Notes: generated from the letters alone by a model not told the origin. 64,000 nt of DNA from Centrapalus pauciflorus (GCA_020465985.1 JAANYP010002832.1:372001-436000), one strand, 5' to 3'. Positions 40,401 to 53,050 are shown, counted from the first letter of the stretch. Numbers and translations are program-made.

Positions 40401-42391
40401 TTGGCCTTGATGACATCAATAACCTATAACATATAATTAGCAGTGTAAGAGTTATGAAATAATAGGGGTTAGAATGAGGGACAAGTTCACATAGAACAAA
40501 ACATTCGGTAACATGCCTCCTTTGAAAAAAGAGACTTGGTATGTTGCAATGCAAGCCTTGTTCTCCAATCTACATCCTGCATCTCTCAATGAAGGTGAGC
40601 ATCCTATCGTTTGGGACATAGATATAAGATAATGTAAACACAAATAAACTCACCTGTTTACTAATACTAGTAGAGGGATCATTTTGATCTGCATAAATAT
40701 AAATAGGAAAAAAAAAAATTACGCACCTCATTTTGTAGAACAAAAAAGACTCAAGTCAAAGGCATAAACATTCATTTTTATCCTAATATCAATCAAATAT
40801 TTCACAGATCAAGTGATTAAATTTTTTCCATGTTTCACAAAAAGAAACTGCAGCAAGTTTAGTGAGCGTTCATTGGCCATCTTTTATTGACATCCCATGA
40901 AACTCAAATTAGTATGCAAATTAGATCGCACTTCCTATACTGATTGTTCACCTTCTACTTTTCTTTATGATTGGAAAGGGTAATAGTTATGAATTAGAAG
41001 CACACCACTCATGTTCCATGTGTATTAGAATATATAGCAACATGCAAATTTATTAAAAAAACTTTTTTGTTTTCAGAAAATCAGAGATGTTTTTTTTGGA
41101 TAAGCAAGAAAAACTCACATGAGCCAACTTTGTTGACCAGGCAGGCAAACCTTGCCCCATGAATGCCCTACAAAGCAATGGGACGGGTCAAACTACCAAT
41201 CCAGGAATAAGGACATGTGGCCTCTAGAAAGTTGAAGTTGGTGATGTTTGAACCCAAGATTCTTTTCTTGTAGTGTCTTATCTGCAGATCGATCACACTA
41301 GGGGTGAGCATTCAACGATCCAAACCGGTGAAACCGATAACTGAACCGAAACAGGGCCGGGCTGGTTGTAATGTTGTACACAGTTCAATTCTTGGTCCAT
41401 GATATTCACAAAAATCAGTTCTCAATTTGGTTCCGGTTTATGTTTTTTTCATTGTAGAAGTCAAGAAAAACCATGACCAAAACTGGACAGGTACACTTCG
41501 ATCCGGTTCTCAGTTCTAAATTACCCAACTTTTAGGTTCTCGGCCCGGCCCAATCCGGTTTTCAACCGCTGGCCGCTGCACACTCAACCACCTCCATGGA
41601 GGTTTTATATTATGCAATGTTCTAAAGGGTCTAATCATTCCAACCCTTGACCTCCAGTCTCCATTTCATAGGTTCCTTTATTGATTGTCCTCACATTTAA
41701 ATCAATGGGACTCGATATGAGTTATGACATTTCATTTCTTCACGTTACACTCTCTGAATTTTGCATATATCATACAAAAGGCAAACTTATTTACACTTCA
41801 TAGCCTGTACTAACCCTGTCTAAACCACAGTAGCTGGCAATGTATCTTCCTGTATCTAATTCTCTCAGTGCTCCAACATTTTCATAACAAATCGACATTT
41901 TTGATGGTTCAAACTTTCAATTCAATCTCTAAATCACACTAATTGACAACGCAATACTAATTAAGCTGCATAGAATGCAACTACTACACTTTCAAAAATC
42001 CAGACCAACTCCAATAAATTTCCGTCATCAAAACTAAATGTAATCATACAAGGCCATCTTTACTCATCATAAAAACTTTATATATTCAATCCTAAGAAAC
42101 CGAAACAAGAAACCAAACAAAATAAACAACTTTATAAAGTTCAATAGTAAGATGGCAACTAGCAAGAACTCTAGCAATATAGCATATATTTAAAAGAAAA
42201 TCACATAAAAATTAGTAAATTAGGTTCAACTACTAACCAATCGAATCAGTAGAATAAATCCCACGCCCAACGAAGAACACCATGGGAGCAAGAACTAAAA
42301 ATAACACAAGGGTCAAAACTGGAAAACGAGATCCACCAGCGCCTCTGTTTCTATGGACGCCCAAACTTGATCCCCCCCTCTTGATCGCCAT
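37466..42391 (-). CDS. GAUT1: Polygalacturonate 4-alpha-galacturonosyltransferase, GAUT1-like
   Basis: Coding exons (minus): 42391-42238, 40688-40654, 40576-40517, 40423-40286, 40195-40138, 40055-40009, 39925-39591, 39509-39152, 38404-37817, 37741-37466; total 682 aa, close to Arabidopsis GAUT1 (673). A type II membrane anchor spans residues 23-41 after a basic start (MAIKRGG). A charged stem includes LENAAIERSKSVDSAVLGKY. The GT8 domain holds the LDDDI metal/UDP motif (Asp507-509), CGWAYGMN, FYGLTHP and HYNGNMKPW. Family knowledge: Golgi GAUT1, tethered by GAUT7, elongates homogalacturonan from UDP-GalA. Intron 3 (40516-40424) has a GC donor. A 5'-UTR intron is likely, donor GTAAGATATC at 42512, with two possible acceptors (just before 42413, or immediately before the ATG). 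Intron 1 holds a hAT-like relic. Confidence 0.95.
41299..41590. mobile_element. Degraded hAT-like MITE in GAUT1 intron 1
   Basis: Starts TAGGGGTGAGCATTCAACG and ends near CGCTGCACACTCAACCA. The interior is rich in AACCGG, ACCGATAACTGAACCG and GGCCCGGCC words, as in the other TAGRGGTG-type elements of this window. No target duplication is recognisable, so the limits are approximate. Confidence 0.45.
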
Positions 42392-42539
42392 CTTTAACCA
42401 ACCAAAAAAAAACCTAATCACAGATATGCAAAACAAAATCCAAAGAAGAAAAAACTTAGCAACATTTTTCAGTGTCTACGCATAATTAAACAAAAAGATA
42501 AAGATATCTTACTGGAATCCGAGGGAGGAAGGGAGATCT

Positions 42540-44645
42540 CGTGATGGAAAGTTGTAGCTTAGGATAATAATATCAGTTTGCTACATTTAATGAGGGGAAT
42601 TGTAATAAAGATTGAGTAAAGTGAAAATTTGCAAGTCCTAGGGCTATGAATGTGCTGTTATTGGTGTGTGTTGGGGGAAGGGGGCTAAGAGCAAAGATCT
42701 GCAATGGCGGACTTGGGTTTCGTGAATCCAAATCTAATCGAAGATTTTCCACAAATTTTTAACGAATTCTTGACTGTGATTCGTACTAATTTCCAGTTTA
42801 TCTTCCACATCACCGCGACGCCATTTATGTCAGTTTGTTAAAGATTCTGAGGTGTTTCCATTTGCACCCCTTAAGTTTACACTTTGTTTGAGTTTACACC
42901 CTGATTTACCAAAAAAATTTAAGGATAATGATAAAAATAACCAAATAAGAGGTTGTAAATTTGTAATACCCTCACTGTAGCAAAAAAAAAAAAAATCAGT
43001 TATTCTACAAAATAACCAAAGCTTACAGGAACGGGTTACACAAATAACCATAATACACAATCTATGTATTTTTTTAAAAAGTACTCAAACTTTACACAAA
43101 ATTTAAATATATGTGTAACCCGACAGATGTCAAATTATGATTGGTTTGCGCTTTTTTCTTTTCTTCCTTTTCAATGAATGCTACACAAAGAAGCCTCTCG
43201 TCACCTCTTTAGCCCTTACTCAAAACTTTACACCTTACTCAATAGTCAATATATGTCTCTTCCTGTGTCTCCTTCCCCCTCAACCCCCTCCCTCCCATCG
43301 TCAACATCACTGCCAGTCTGCTACTCCATGTCGAGACCAAAAACCTCTAGACAAAAAGACACTCTCACTTTGTTGTCGTCGTACAACCACAATCTCCCTC
43401 CCCTTCTGGTGACCGTTGTTGCTCTGACGACAATGATCAGTGCTTCCTTTGAAATCTTGCTATTGCAACCACCACCTGCCACAGTCTACTCCATCAAACT
43501 CACCACTGAAACGGTATCACCTATCATCTCCTCCTCTTTCATCGATGTCACCAATGACGCCGCCTGCTCCATTGTCGCTGCAATGGCGTCTCCACCACCA
43601 CCATCCGCCAAAGCCATCCTACTCCTCCCTCAAAAAAATTTTCAAATCTGGATTTTCAGTTTCTTTTTGGTTTTAAACATCGGTTTTTGTTTAAATCGTT
43701 CAGATACGATTTCAAAAAGGTTTTTTGAATTTTTAAATGGTTTGTTTTTCGCACATGATTTAGAAATTTTTCCAGATCTAGTTAAAAATAGGTTCGAATA
43801 TGGGCTTTATTTATTCAAACCAATGATCTTTGAGGATTGTTTCAAATTTATTATTACTTTTATTTGCATTTATTTTAATAATTAAAAATTTATTAATATA
43901 ATCAAATCAAAGAAATTATATTGTATATATTTAGTGATGTGATATAACTTTTGACAAGGTGTCATTTAAAAAAACTGTATATGTATATGTGCTTTAAAAC
44001 TTTTTCAATCCTTTTATTTTATTTTAAATATTAATTATTAATTTAATATTATTGTTATTTTATTCTTGACACAACTTGGTGTCTATATATATGTTTAGAA
44101 GTTTGAAACAGTATTAGGTTATGAAATTGTTGTTTTCAAACAATAATCTTTAATTGGCCCCTTTTGTCTGTTTGATCAAATCGACAAAAATCATTAACCG
44201 ATTCAGTAGACATGACAAATTTGGCTCAAAATTAAGAAGATGAACGGTGGAAACATGGAGAAATTAACCGACCATTCCTACCCGATCGAGGATCGGAGTA
44301 CGTTTAAAGTTTATACCGGCCGACAAAGACGCCGGTGGTCGAGCGTACAGTACGGAAATCGAGTCTTAATGGTTGATTGACTGAATCCATTGGCATTCTG
44401 TACCAATCATAACAAACAGGTATCGGTTTCTAATTTTGGGAAATTGAGAGTAGTATATATTGATGGGTGGTTGTTGAATTAGAAAATCGCCAGCACATGC
44501 AGTAGGCATACAATACAAATTCAAGAATCGCCAAAACAAAACAAAACCACATAAGCGGTATTCGATCTTTCTCTCTCGATTGTTGATCTCCTTCAAATTC
44601 ATCTCCCTGGACCTGTAAATTTAATCCCATTTCTCTAATAATCAA
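42540..44645. other. Divergent intergenic region between GAUT1 and fructokinase
   Basis: Contains the GAUT1 leader/promoter at one side and the fructokinase leader at the other (about 44500-44645). A 235-codon plus-strand frame at 43178-43885 is rich in Ser/Pro/Thr at first and AT-rich later. It matches no family I know and has no spliced partner, so it is not called. An A-run near 42980 and pyrimidine-rich stretches are the only other marks. Confidence 0.5.
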
Positions 44646-46466
44646 ATGGATCAGAACGAAATGAAATCTTCCAGCAACATCAACAACAAAACGGGCTATT
44701 GTATTCCAACCATCTCTAATCGATCCACCAAGGGTACCTTGAAGCGTGTGAAGAGTGCTGAAGAGTTATCTGTCACCTCAAGTAAGTAAATTACTCATCC
44801 CATCCATCCATAAATCATCTTTTTTTTTTCGTTTAATTTGTTTCATTTTTGATTGAGTACGTACTATACGTTGTTAGGTTCGACATCGGAGGAGGGAAGA
44901 GAAAGAAAGAAGAGTCCGCAGGTGGTGTGTTTTGGGGAACTTTTAATCGACTTCGTGCCTACGGTGGCTGGTGTTTCATTGGCCGAGGCTCCCGGCTTCA
45001 AGAAAGCTCCTGGCGGTGCTCCTGCCAATGTTGCTGTTGGTATCTCCAGATTGGGAGGATCTGCAGCTTTTCTTGGCAAGGTCTATACATGTGATACATA
45101 AATCTTCCTTCCTTCCTTCCATCTTATTTGTTTTTCTGTATGTATTAACTTTTGAATTTGTTGGTTGATCACCTGCGCAGGTTGGCGATGATGAATTTGG
45201 TCACATGTTGGCTAACATCCTCAAGGAAAACAATGTTGATAACTCAGGAATGAGGTTCGACAAAGAAGCAAGAACTGCGTTGGCGTTTGTCACCCTAAGA
45301 TCTGATGGAGAGCGTGAGTTCATGTTCTTTCGCCACCCCAGTGCTGATATGCTTCTTACCGAAGCAGAACTTGATAAGGATTTGATCAAGAAGGTATCAT
45401 CAATCTGTTCGACAAAATTTAGTATATGATTCGGATCGATTTCTGTCATGCCACATTTAATATTATTTATAATCGATTTGCTTTTTAATTAATTATTCGA
45501 GCAGTCAACAATCTTTCACTATGGATCAATCAGCTTGATTGATGACCCGTGCAAATCAGCTCACTTAGCTGCAATGCAAGTCGCGAGAAACGCAGGATGC
45601 ATTCTTTCGTATGATCCTAATCTAAGACTCGCTCTTTGGCCATCAGCTGAGGCTGCTCGAACAGGCATCTTGAGCATTTGGAATCAAGCCGATGTCATCA
45701 AGGTATGTACATTATTTCATAGCGTGCAGATCGATTCACTTTCTATCGCTTATAATATAAACTGGATTTTTGGATAATGCAGATCAGCGAGGACGAAATT
45801 GAATTCTTGACAGGAGGCGATAACCCTTATGACGACAATGTTGTCATGACCAAGCTTTTCCACCCGAATCTTAAGCTATTGATAGTTACTGAAGGTGCTG
45901 ATGGCTGCAGATACTACACCAAGGTATACCTTTGTTTCTTGAAAAACCATCATATTCTGATAATTTAATATGGTTTTTGCACATATATGATTAAAATTAG
46001 ATTCTCTTAATTGATACCAATTTGGACGATTAAAATTTCAGGAATTTCATGGTAAAGTTGGCGGTGTTAAGGTCAAGTGTGTAGACACAACTGGTGCTGG
46101 TGATGCTTTTGTTGGTGGACTCCTTAGCAGTTTGGCTTCAAATCCTCAACTGTTTAAGGTATAAATATAATACAAGTCGACTCCATTTGTTGGTCGTTTT
46201 TGTTTTTGTTTCATTTGTCTCGTCTTAATTCTAATTAACTGATAGAAACAAAAATGATCGCACTAATTACAGAGAACAAGTCTATATATCTTCTTGTGGA
46301 ACTTATTTCACACGTACTCGACCTGTTTCAGGATGAGAAGAAGCTGAGGTATGCGCTAAAGTTTGCAAACATTTGTGGTGCCATGACGGTGACGCAGAGA
46401 GGAGCAATACCATCCTTGCCAACGAAGGAAGCTGTTCTTAAGAAGTTAGAGGAAGCCGAAGCCTGA
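44646..46466 (+). CDS. FRK: Fructokinase (pfkB family) with N-terminal extension
   Basis: Exons 44646-44781, 44878-45080, 45181-45393, 45505-45702, 45783-45923, 46042-46158 and 46332-46466; 380 aa. The pfkB/ribokinase fold begins at VVCFGELLIDFVPT. It shows the sugar-binding PGGAPANVAVG, the FRHPSADMLL block typical of fructokinases, and the C-terminal DTTGAGDAFVGG motif with the catalytic Asp and anion hole. Closest remembered relative: Arabidopsis FRK7 (At5g51830), sharing VGDDEFG, NVDNSGMRFD and ISEDEI. Reaction: ATP-dependent phosphorylation of fructose to fructose 6-phosphate, normally cytosolic, feeding glycolysis and sucrose turnover. The first exon codes about 60 residues before the fold, Ser/Asn-rich and ending in basic GTLKRVKSAEEL and ERKKS. 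It is longer than in most relatives and does not look like a clear transit peptide. Confidence 0.96.
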
Positions 46467-47023
46467 TCGAATAAGTTGTGCCGTTTTTGTCATTTGGAAT
46501 CAAAAGAAATTAACGGTTATCAAACAATTCTCTAATAGGAAAAAAAAAAAAAAAGATAGAGAGACTAACAAAGAAGGGCAGCAAAATTTTCATCATTTCC
46601 ATATATTTTATAAATGTCTGTGAACTTGTACATTGAACATGAAGTAAAATGAAAATTTTGTTCCTTTCCATCAAACATGCATCATATATATTTTCATTCA
46701 TACAAGCTGCAAGTAGCTAGGCTCGATATGAAAACACTAACACGAAAAATTGATGCCAATGCGATTGTATCTCCTTAATTAACCCACCAAAAATATGAAA
46801 GCAAACAGAAGAACAATAAGACCAACCATACAATCATCATCAAGTGTTCATATGTACAATAATGAAAATTAGATTAGGTTAATCATCCGCGTTCTGGATG
46901 AACATTCTGCTGCAAATCAACGAGAAGACACAGATTTTTAACACCAAACATAAATAAGATCTTGATAGATAGATAGAGATAGATAGATATGTAAATGTGC
47001 AATATATGTATAAATCATATCGA
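46467..47023. other. Spacer between convergent fructokinase and MADS genes
   Basis: 557 bp separates the two stop codons and must hold both 3' UTRs. An A-run at about 46540-46554 and GATA repeats near 46965-46990 are visible. No additional gene. Confidence 0.6.
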
Positions 47024-50000
47024 TCATTTTGGTTTATCATGCTTCCTCCGTATTTCAGGTAATCCAATGAACAAATCTGTTTCCACGTCGGAGCTTTCTC
47101 TACACTCCGTCATCAGTAAATTTGTTCTTCTTTCTTCCATAGTCTTTTCTTCAGGTTGGACTAGACACTGAAAGAGAGATTCAAGCTCATTTACATCTTT
47201 AGTTGTATATTTGAGAACAAAATCATAATTAAATCATTGCTAAAAAAGTTATTGTAGCTAAACGAATAGAATAACTTTACCTTTACATTTAGCATAGCAT
47301 TTTGAGAAGTCAGCATTCTCTCCTAAACAATAGTAACAAAGATAATTATTCAATTTTCATAATTAATTTACAGAATAAAGACGGAATGAATTGACTATCA
47401 ATTAAGTATATATACTTGAAATTTCAATGCAGACTAGCTAATTATTAATATGTACAAATTATTTTAGAAATATTTAAATCGATCGGAAAATTTTAACATA
47501 ATATAAAGGTTCCAAATCTAGAAGAATGTGTACCTTTTCTTGTAGTTCCTTCATCTGTTCGTTATAAAGCTCCATCTAAAAACACCAAAAATGTCAATAT
47601 AATCAAAGAATATATTTAAAGCCCAATTGCACGAAAATGAGTTCTTGAATTCTTATTTAGTTGCAAATAAAATAGGCCAACCTTTCGAGCTCGAATGATA
47701 CAAACGCTCCTCTCCAGTTGTTGTTCAATCTGCTGCAGTTCATCAAAGGTGCTTGATCCCAGACCTTCCCCCAAAAACTTCCTGTAAAATTTAAAGATGT
47801 GACGATCTTCTTGCAGTTTTCGAATAAAATGATCTTAGTTTAAGATGTACATTTGTTGTGAATATATTCAAACTAATTTTACGGATTTACAACACAAAAT
47901 TCCAACCTTTTTGCAACTTCTAGGACCTCTATCTTCTTTGCCATACTTGCTGTTTCATGCTTCAAATGCTGCCATTAATTGATGCAATATGAGAACTATA
48001 TTAGTGACAGAACGTCTCAAAAGGTCAACTTTTGACATTGAAAATTGCATTTTTAGAATGGTTATATATAGTTGTGTAACTCCGAAGTTGAATACTTTAT
48101 AAACCTTTTATGATTTATAATGGTTATTAACTTGTTATTGTAACAGAATAAACAGTCATTTTAAATCGATAAGTTTTGGTCTTTTGGAATGACAATTGCA
48201 TGGAAAAATAAATATGATCATGAAGGATCGAGCGGATTCAAACCTCAGCATCTTCTACACTTGAAGAGTTGTCGGTTTGAACATCTTTTACGTGATTCCT
48301 GTACCGTTCAATAGTATCCTCCATGCTGAACAGATTCAAAACATGCATGTATATGAGATGCAAGTATATTACTATATATATTAGTAATAATTAAAAAAAG
48401 TTCAATGATGCAGAATGTATTTCCATGCATATATACACATATATACACAGACATAGATGTATGAACATATATATGTTTTTGTCCCAAAAATAAACAAGTA
48501 CTGTCTTTCTAATTCTAATATAACATGATACTGAAGATGTAATTAATAATGTGATGATTTTTTGTAGTGATCTTGTTGGGAACAAAAGTGTTAATCACAG
48601 GTTTATTGTTCCAAGATCGTTATCAAACTGATCTTTTGAAATCTCACACTTTGAAATGCTTACATATGGTTCCTATATATACTAAGTGAATGGGTGCGTC
48701 CGAACCATCGTGTTCGTTCTTGGTGCCCTTTCATGAATGGTTGCATTGTTTAGGAAGAGACGCAACCTTTCAAGTTACTAAATGCTATTTAAGTTCTTGC
48801 ACTATATATACTATAATGACATATTTGTAACACTAATTACTTTTTTGTCATTAAAATCCAACAGATCCATGCATGTAACTAGCCATATTGTTTGTTATCA
48901 CTACAATCTATACCTTTCAAATTAAAAGGTTCTTACATTGCAATAGTCCGCGATACTCTCTCATTAACATATTCACTATCATTAATTCATCGACTCCAAG
49001 CAAATTCTTACATAAATATCTTGACTTTCAAATGCAATATTATTCTCATTGCCTGCAACTCTAGTTGTCAGTAAGATGACTATTGCAACAACTTTTAACA
49101 AATCAACAAGCAACTCAATTGCTAATAGTAAATTACAACAACCTAATTGGGAACAAAGTACCCAAATGCCTGTTTAAATATTTTTCTATCGCCCATAATT
49201 AAGTATTCTAGTGTATCATATATTAATTCTTACTTTCTACAGCCCTGAATAGTCGCTAATTAAAACCCTATTAGCTAGGATCGAGGACGTAACAACTGAA
49301 GATCGATGTATATAATGGTCGCAATTAGATATATAGACAGAACCTGAGCCTGCTTAATTAATTAATCTGGAAACATTTGTATTTCAGCCCATTTGAAATA
49401 ATTTCTAGCTTACATATATACTTTCTAAATAGAAAATTAATGTTAATAATTACAGCTAGAGGACAATTTGAAGTTATGTATATAGTTGCTTTGCTATTAT
49501 AATCATCATAAAATATCATTTTTGGTGTAAAATTATTTCTTACATATATTTAGAAGCTAGCTAGATAATTTAAATTTTACACATTCTAAATAATTAATGA
49601 TGTAATTTTAGAACATTGCGTATTTAATACAGTGCATAAATAATATAATATACGTTGTAGTACTACTGTGATCATAAATATATTTAGAAGTTGATTCTTT
49701 TTATGGCAAAAATCTGAAGAAAAGCAAAAGCTGATCACTTTCTGCATATGTAAAAAGAAGTTGGAATATATGAAACAAACCACTTCGAGTTATAATCTGT
49801 TTGGAACATGCCTGCTGCCAATGAGTGTTTATGGTTCATAACAAATAAGTTCATGAAAAACCATACCCAGAATGTGATTTTTTTTTCAGATTTTTTCAAA
49901 TTTTATTAAGTAATAAAAATGATATTCAAAATGAAATAAAGATCTCAAAAGGAAGTTTTTAGTCCGTGTGGATATGATTCGAATTAAAAACCTTTCAGAG

Positions 50001-50659
50001 AACATCTACTCCATTTATTTTCATCAAATAAATATATGGAGGTTAAGCTGGTTCATCGTTCTTCACCCCAATTAAATTGAGATTAATTAAAAGACAAACT
50101 TGAGCCAAATATGATGAACTTTCAACATATAAAGATTCCTATTCTTGGTAACCCTAAAATATAAAAAAGAATAACAAAGGCTTGATCTAAATATGTGAGT
50201 CTGTGATTTTCAGTATAGGAAGAACTGAAGAAGGATCGAGAGGGAGGGGAAGGAGAAAGAAACTCTAAGGTTAATTAATAACCTAAAACTAGAACACTTT
50301 ACAAATTAAAGAAAACACTTATATATAATCTACAATATGTATATGTATATATAATTATATATGAGTCTGTTTAATTATGTGTATGCATGGAACGTGATGG
50401 TATCAATTAAGAAGAAAGAAAAACCCACACCATTAATTAAATTAATAAAAAAGTTACAAAGAGTGAAAAGATAAAACCTTGAGCTTGCAAATTCACAGAG
50501 CTTGCCTCTTGGAGAGAAGATGATCAAAGCTACTTCAGCATCACAAAGCACAGAAAGCTCAAAAGCTTTCTTCAATAAACCATTTCTCCTTTTGGAGAAA
50601 GTCACCTGTCTACTTGTAGCATTCTCTATCCTCCTCATCTGGGTCTTTCCTCTCACCAT
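47024..50659 (-). CDS. SOC1: SOC1/TM3-clade MIKC MADS-box transcription factor
   Basis: Minus-strand exons 50659-50478, 48325-48244, 47968-47907, 47781-47682, 47575-47534, 47322-47281 and 47167-47024 (182, 82, 62, 100, 42, 42, 144 nt), the canonical MIKC exon pattern; 217 aa. The MADS domain (1-60) includes RQVTFSKRRNGLLKKAFELS, with GKLCEFASS where relatives have GKLYEFASS. An intervening region (MEDTIERYRNHVKD) leads into a K domain (about 88-170; LGEGLGSSTFDELQQIEQQLERS). The tail has ETDLFIGLP, the SOC1-clade C-terminal motif. Family knowledge: nuclear factors that bind CArG boxes and integrate flowering signals. The C-terminal half diverges from SOC1 itself, so it may be an AGL42/71/72-type paralogue. 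Intron 1 is 2.15 kb, as is usual. A long (CT)n lies upstream in the transcribed sense. Confidence 0.93.
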
Positions 50660-50921
50660 CTTAAATAGGTTTCTTGAAATTGACCTAATTTTTCAAGAAA
50701 AAGAAACACATACATCATATGTGTATCAAGATCCATCAACAATACAAACCCTAGAAGCTTAATTAATTCTTGAAGCAAAGTAGAAATAGAAAGTGTTGAA
50801 AAGAGCAAAAAAGGTGCAAACTTTGTTACTAAATATGGGTATTCCTATAAGAAGATATATACATCTAGAAAGAAAAAAACTTACGAGGGAAGCAAAACCC
50901 AAGATTGGTGTTCTTTCTTCT

Positions 50922-50955
50922 AGAGAGAGAGAGAGAGAGAGAGGGGTGTGTGTGT

Positions 50956-51028
<73 letters not shown>
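50922..51028. promoter_or_regulatory. (AG)n array upstream of the MADS-box gene
   Basis: Long AG array with a short GT interruption (near 50945-50955), about 260-370 bp upstream of the ATG. It reads (CT)n in the direction of transcription, so it lies in the promoter or 5' leader. GA/CT arrays are known binding sites for BPC/GAGA-type factors in plants; a regulatory role here is inference. Confidence 0.6.
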
Positions 51029-51032
<4 letters not shown>

Positions 51033-51729
51033 CTTGTGGAGAGTGTATGAAAGCAAAGTGTGATTGCGGGATGAGTATTTGGCCTTATATATTAGAATGG
51101 CAATTTGCAAAGGTATATATGTACGTTGTAGTTGATTGGTTCAATCCAATCTTTTAAAAAGAAAGGAAATTGCAAACCAAACCAACCCAATCTTCAAGGC
51201 AAGCTAAACACCTTTTTTAGACTCGGAAATTTCTATACAAACGTACATGGGTGAAGGGAACGATTACCATTTTCAAATCTCATTTTTCTGATCTCATCAG
51301 TGTCACATTGATCACGTGCTCTCTCCAACTCATAATATTGAAAATGCATACTTTTCTATTCAAATACCCATTTATTATTAAAAGATAAAGATAGAGAGAG
51401 AGGGCGAAGCCGCTACGAAGGGAGGAAAGCAGCACAAGGTGAAGTAGAACGGGGCCGAGATGAGTGAGACGGTGTAGCAGCCTAGCAGGTGGGTTATGTT
51501 GACTTGGAGCCTCACTTTGTTGGACAGAAGAAGTACTCCGTAAACTCTAACAAGTCAATATAAACATGAATTACAAAGTAAAAAAAAATACATATATTGT
51601 TTTAGTTAACCACCTTTATTTCTATATATAAGGATTTGATCTCACGTCTGGTATTTATGTTTTGAAGTTAAAGAAATTTAAACATTAATGAAATAGGATA
51701 TTATATAGGTTAATTTGAAATATACCTTG
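51029..51729. other. Upstream flank of the MADS-box gene
   Basis: No gene seen. A more GC-rich patch at about 51400-51540, after a short GA run, differs from its surroundings but has no coding frame or repeat that I can name. Confidence 0.45.

Positions 51730-51730
<1 letters not shown>

Positions 51731-51800
<70 letters not shown>
51731..51800. repeat. (TA)n microsatellite
   Basis: Pure TA array immediately left of family D copy 3. Confidence 0.95.
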
Positions 51801-51802
<2 letters not shown>

Positions 51803-52180
51803 TTTAGGTTCAAGTGAGTACCACTTCTAATGCAGCGCACCAGAAGGTACCACCCTTAAAAGTAAATTTTTTGAATTTTTTTTCATGAACATGTTCTAAT
51901 TAACATTACACAGATCATATGTGAATTTCACGCAAATCCGAACACTCTAAGTGCATGAAAACACACATCACATAAATGCATGTTCACATGTCTTCAAAAT
52001 TATGTAAGCGTGTGTTCACATCATTTTTTAGGAGCTAGGAGATGTGAATGTATGTGAAATTTACATACGATCTTCATAATGTTAATTAAAACATGTTTAT
52101 GAAAAAGAAATTTTAAAAAAGTTTTTTTAAAGGTGGTACCTTCTGGTGCGCTGCATTTGGGTGGTACTCTCTCGAACCAT

Positions 52181-52184
<4 letters not shown>
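51801..52184. mobile_element. TA-array MITE, family D, copy 3
   Basis: Same orientation and length as 12634-13019, with ends GATTTAGGTTCAAGTGAGTA and (inward) GAATATGGTTCGAGAGAGTA. It is flanked by TA arrays 51731-51800 and 52185-52275. Divergence from copy 1 is small by eye, suggesting recent spread. Confidence 0.88.

Positions 52185-52275
<91 letters not shown>
52185..52275. repeat. (TA)n microsatellite
   Basis: Pure TA array immediately right of family D copy 3. Confidence 0.95.
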
Positions 52276-52279
<4 letters not shown>

Positions 52280-52384
52280 TTTGAAAAGTTTGAAAAATAT
52301 TATGATTCATTTTGTTACATATTGATTCATCATTTTTTTGAGTATATATATAATGAATCATAAATTTTAGATTAAATAAAGGGT

Positions 52385-52697
52385 TAAGTGTTATTTTTAC
52401 CATCCAACTTTTAGATCTTTTTCGATTTAGCCATTAAACTATTTTTTGTCTCGATTTAGCCACTAAACTATTTTTGTATACATATTTAGCCACTAAACTT
52501 TTTTTTTACTGATTTAGCCACTGAAATTTGTCCCGATTTGGCCAATAAATTATCATATTTTGTATCGATTTAGTCATTCGTTTTATTCATTTTTCTCAAA
52601 ATAGAACATTAAATAAAGTTTAGTGGTTAAATCAAGACAAAAGATAGTTTAGTGACTAAATGAGACAAATCTAAAAGTTGGATGGACAAATCTAAAC
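52385..52697. mobile_element. Foldback MITE with GATTTAGCCACTAAACT repeats
   Basis: The left end carries ACCATCCAACTTTTAGATCT. The right end, read inward, carries GTCCATCCAACTTTTAGATT, so the ends pair. The left half has four or five degenerate tandem units of GATTTAGCCACTAAACTA. The right half has inverted versions (TTTAGTGGTTAAATC, TTTAGTGACTAAATG). Non-coding. Confidence 0.7.
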
Positions 52698-52854
52698 AGT
52701 TCATCATTTTTTTACATTATTCATTAGTTTTTGAGTTTATAAACAATGAATCAGAAATTCAAAAATATATCTCAATGTATAAAATTAGTGAATCATATTA
52801 TCATAGTGTTTCTCACACTTTTCAAGATATATTTAGTTTCTTACAATAACCTAA

Positions 52855-53050
52855 GCGCACACACAAAAGGTATCACTCGTAAAAGTACTTTTTTGAAAGA
52901 AAAATCATAAACATGTTTTAGTTAACATTACAAATATGATATATAAACTTCATGCACATTCACACATTCTAAGTGACTGAAATAACGCATCATATAAATG
53001 TACGTTCATATATATACATGCAAATTCATGTAAGTGTATCTTCACATTAA
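52855..53050. mobile_element. Family D fragment
   Basis: Colinear with the left half of family D (GCGCAC, then AAAGGTATCACTCGTAAAAGTACTTTT, then AACATGTTTTAGTTAACATTAC, then TCTAAGTGACTGAAAT). It lacks both terminal words and the right half. It is more diverged than the other copies, so it is an older insertion. Confidence 0.6.

Noticed and set aside
43178..43885. 235-codon plus-strand frame, the longest unspliced frame in the window
   Set aside because: Ser/Pro/Thr-rich then AT-driven composition, overlapping frames of similar quality, no recognisable domain and no splice partners. It may be chance in a pyrimidine-rich stretch. Transcript evidence would change this.
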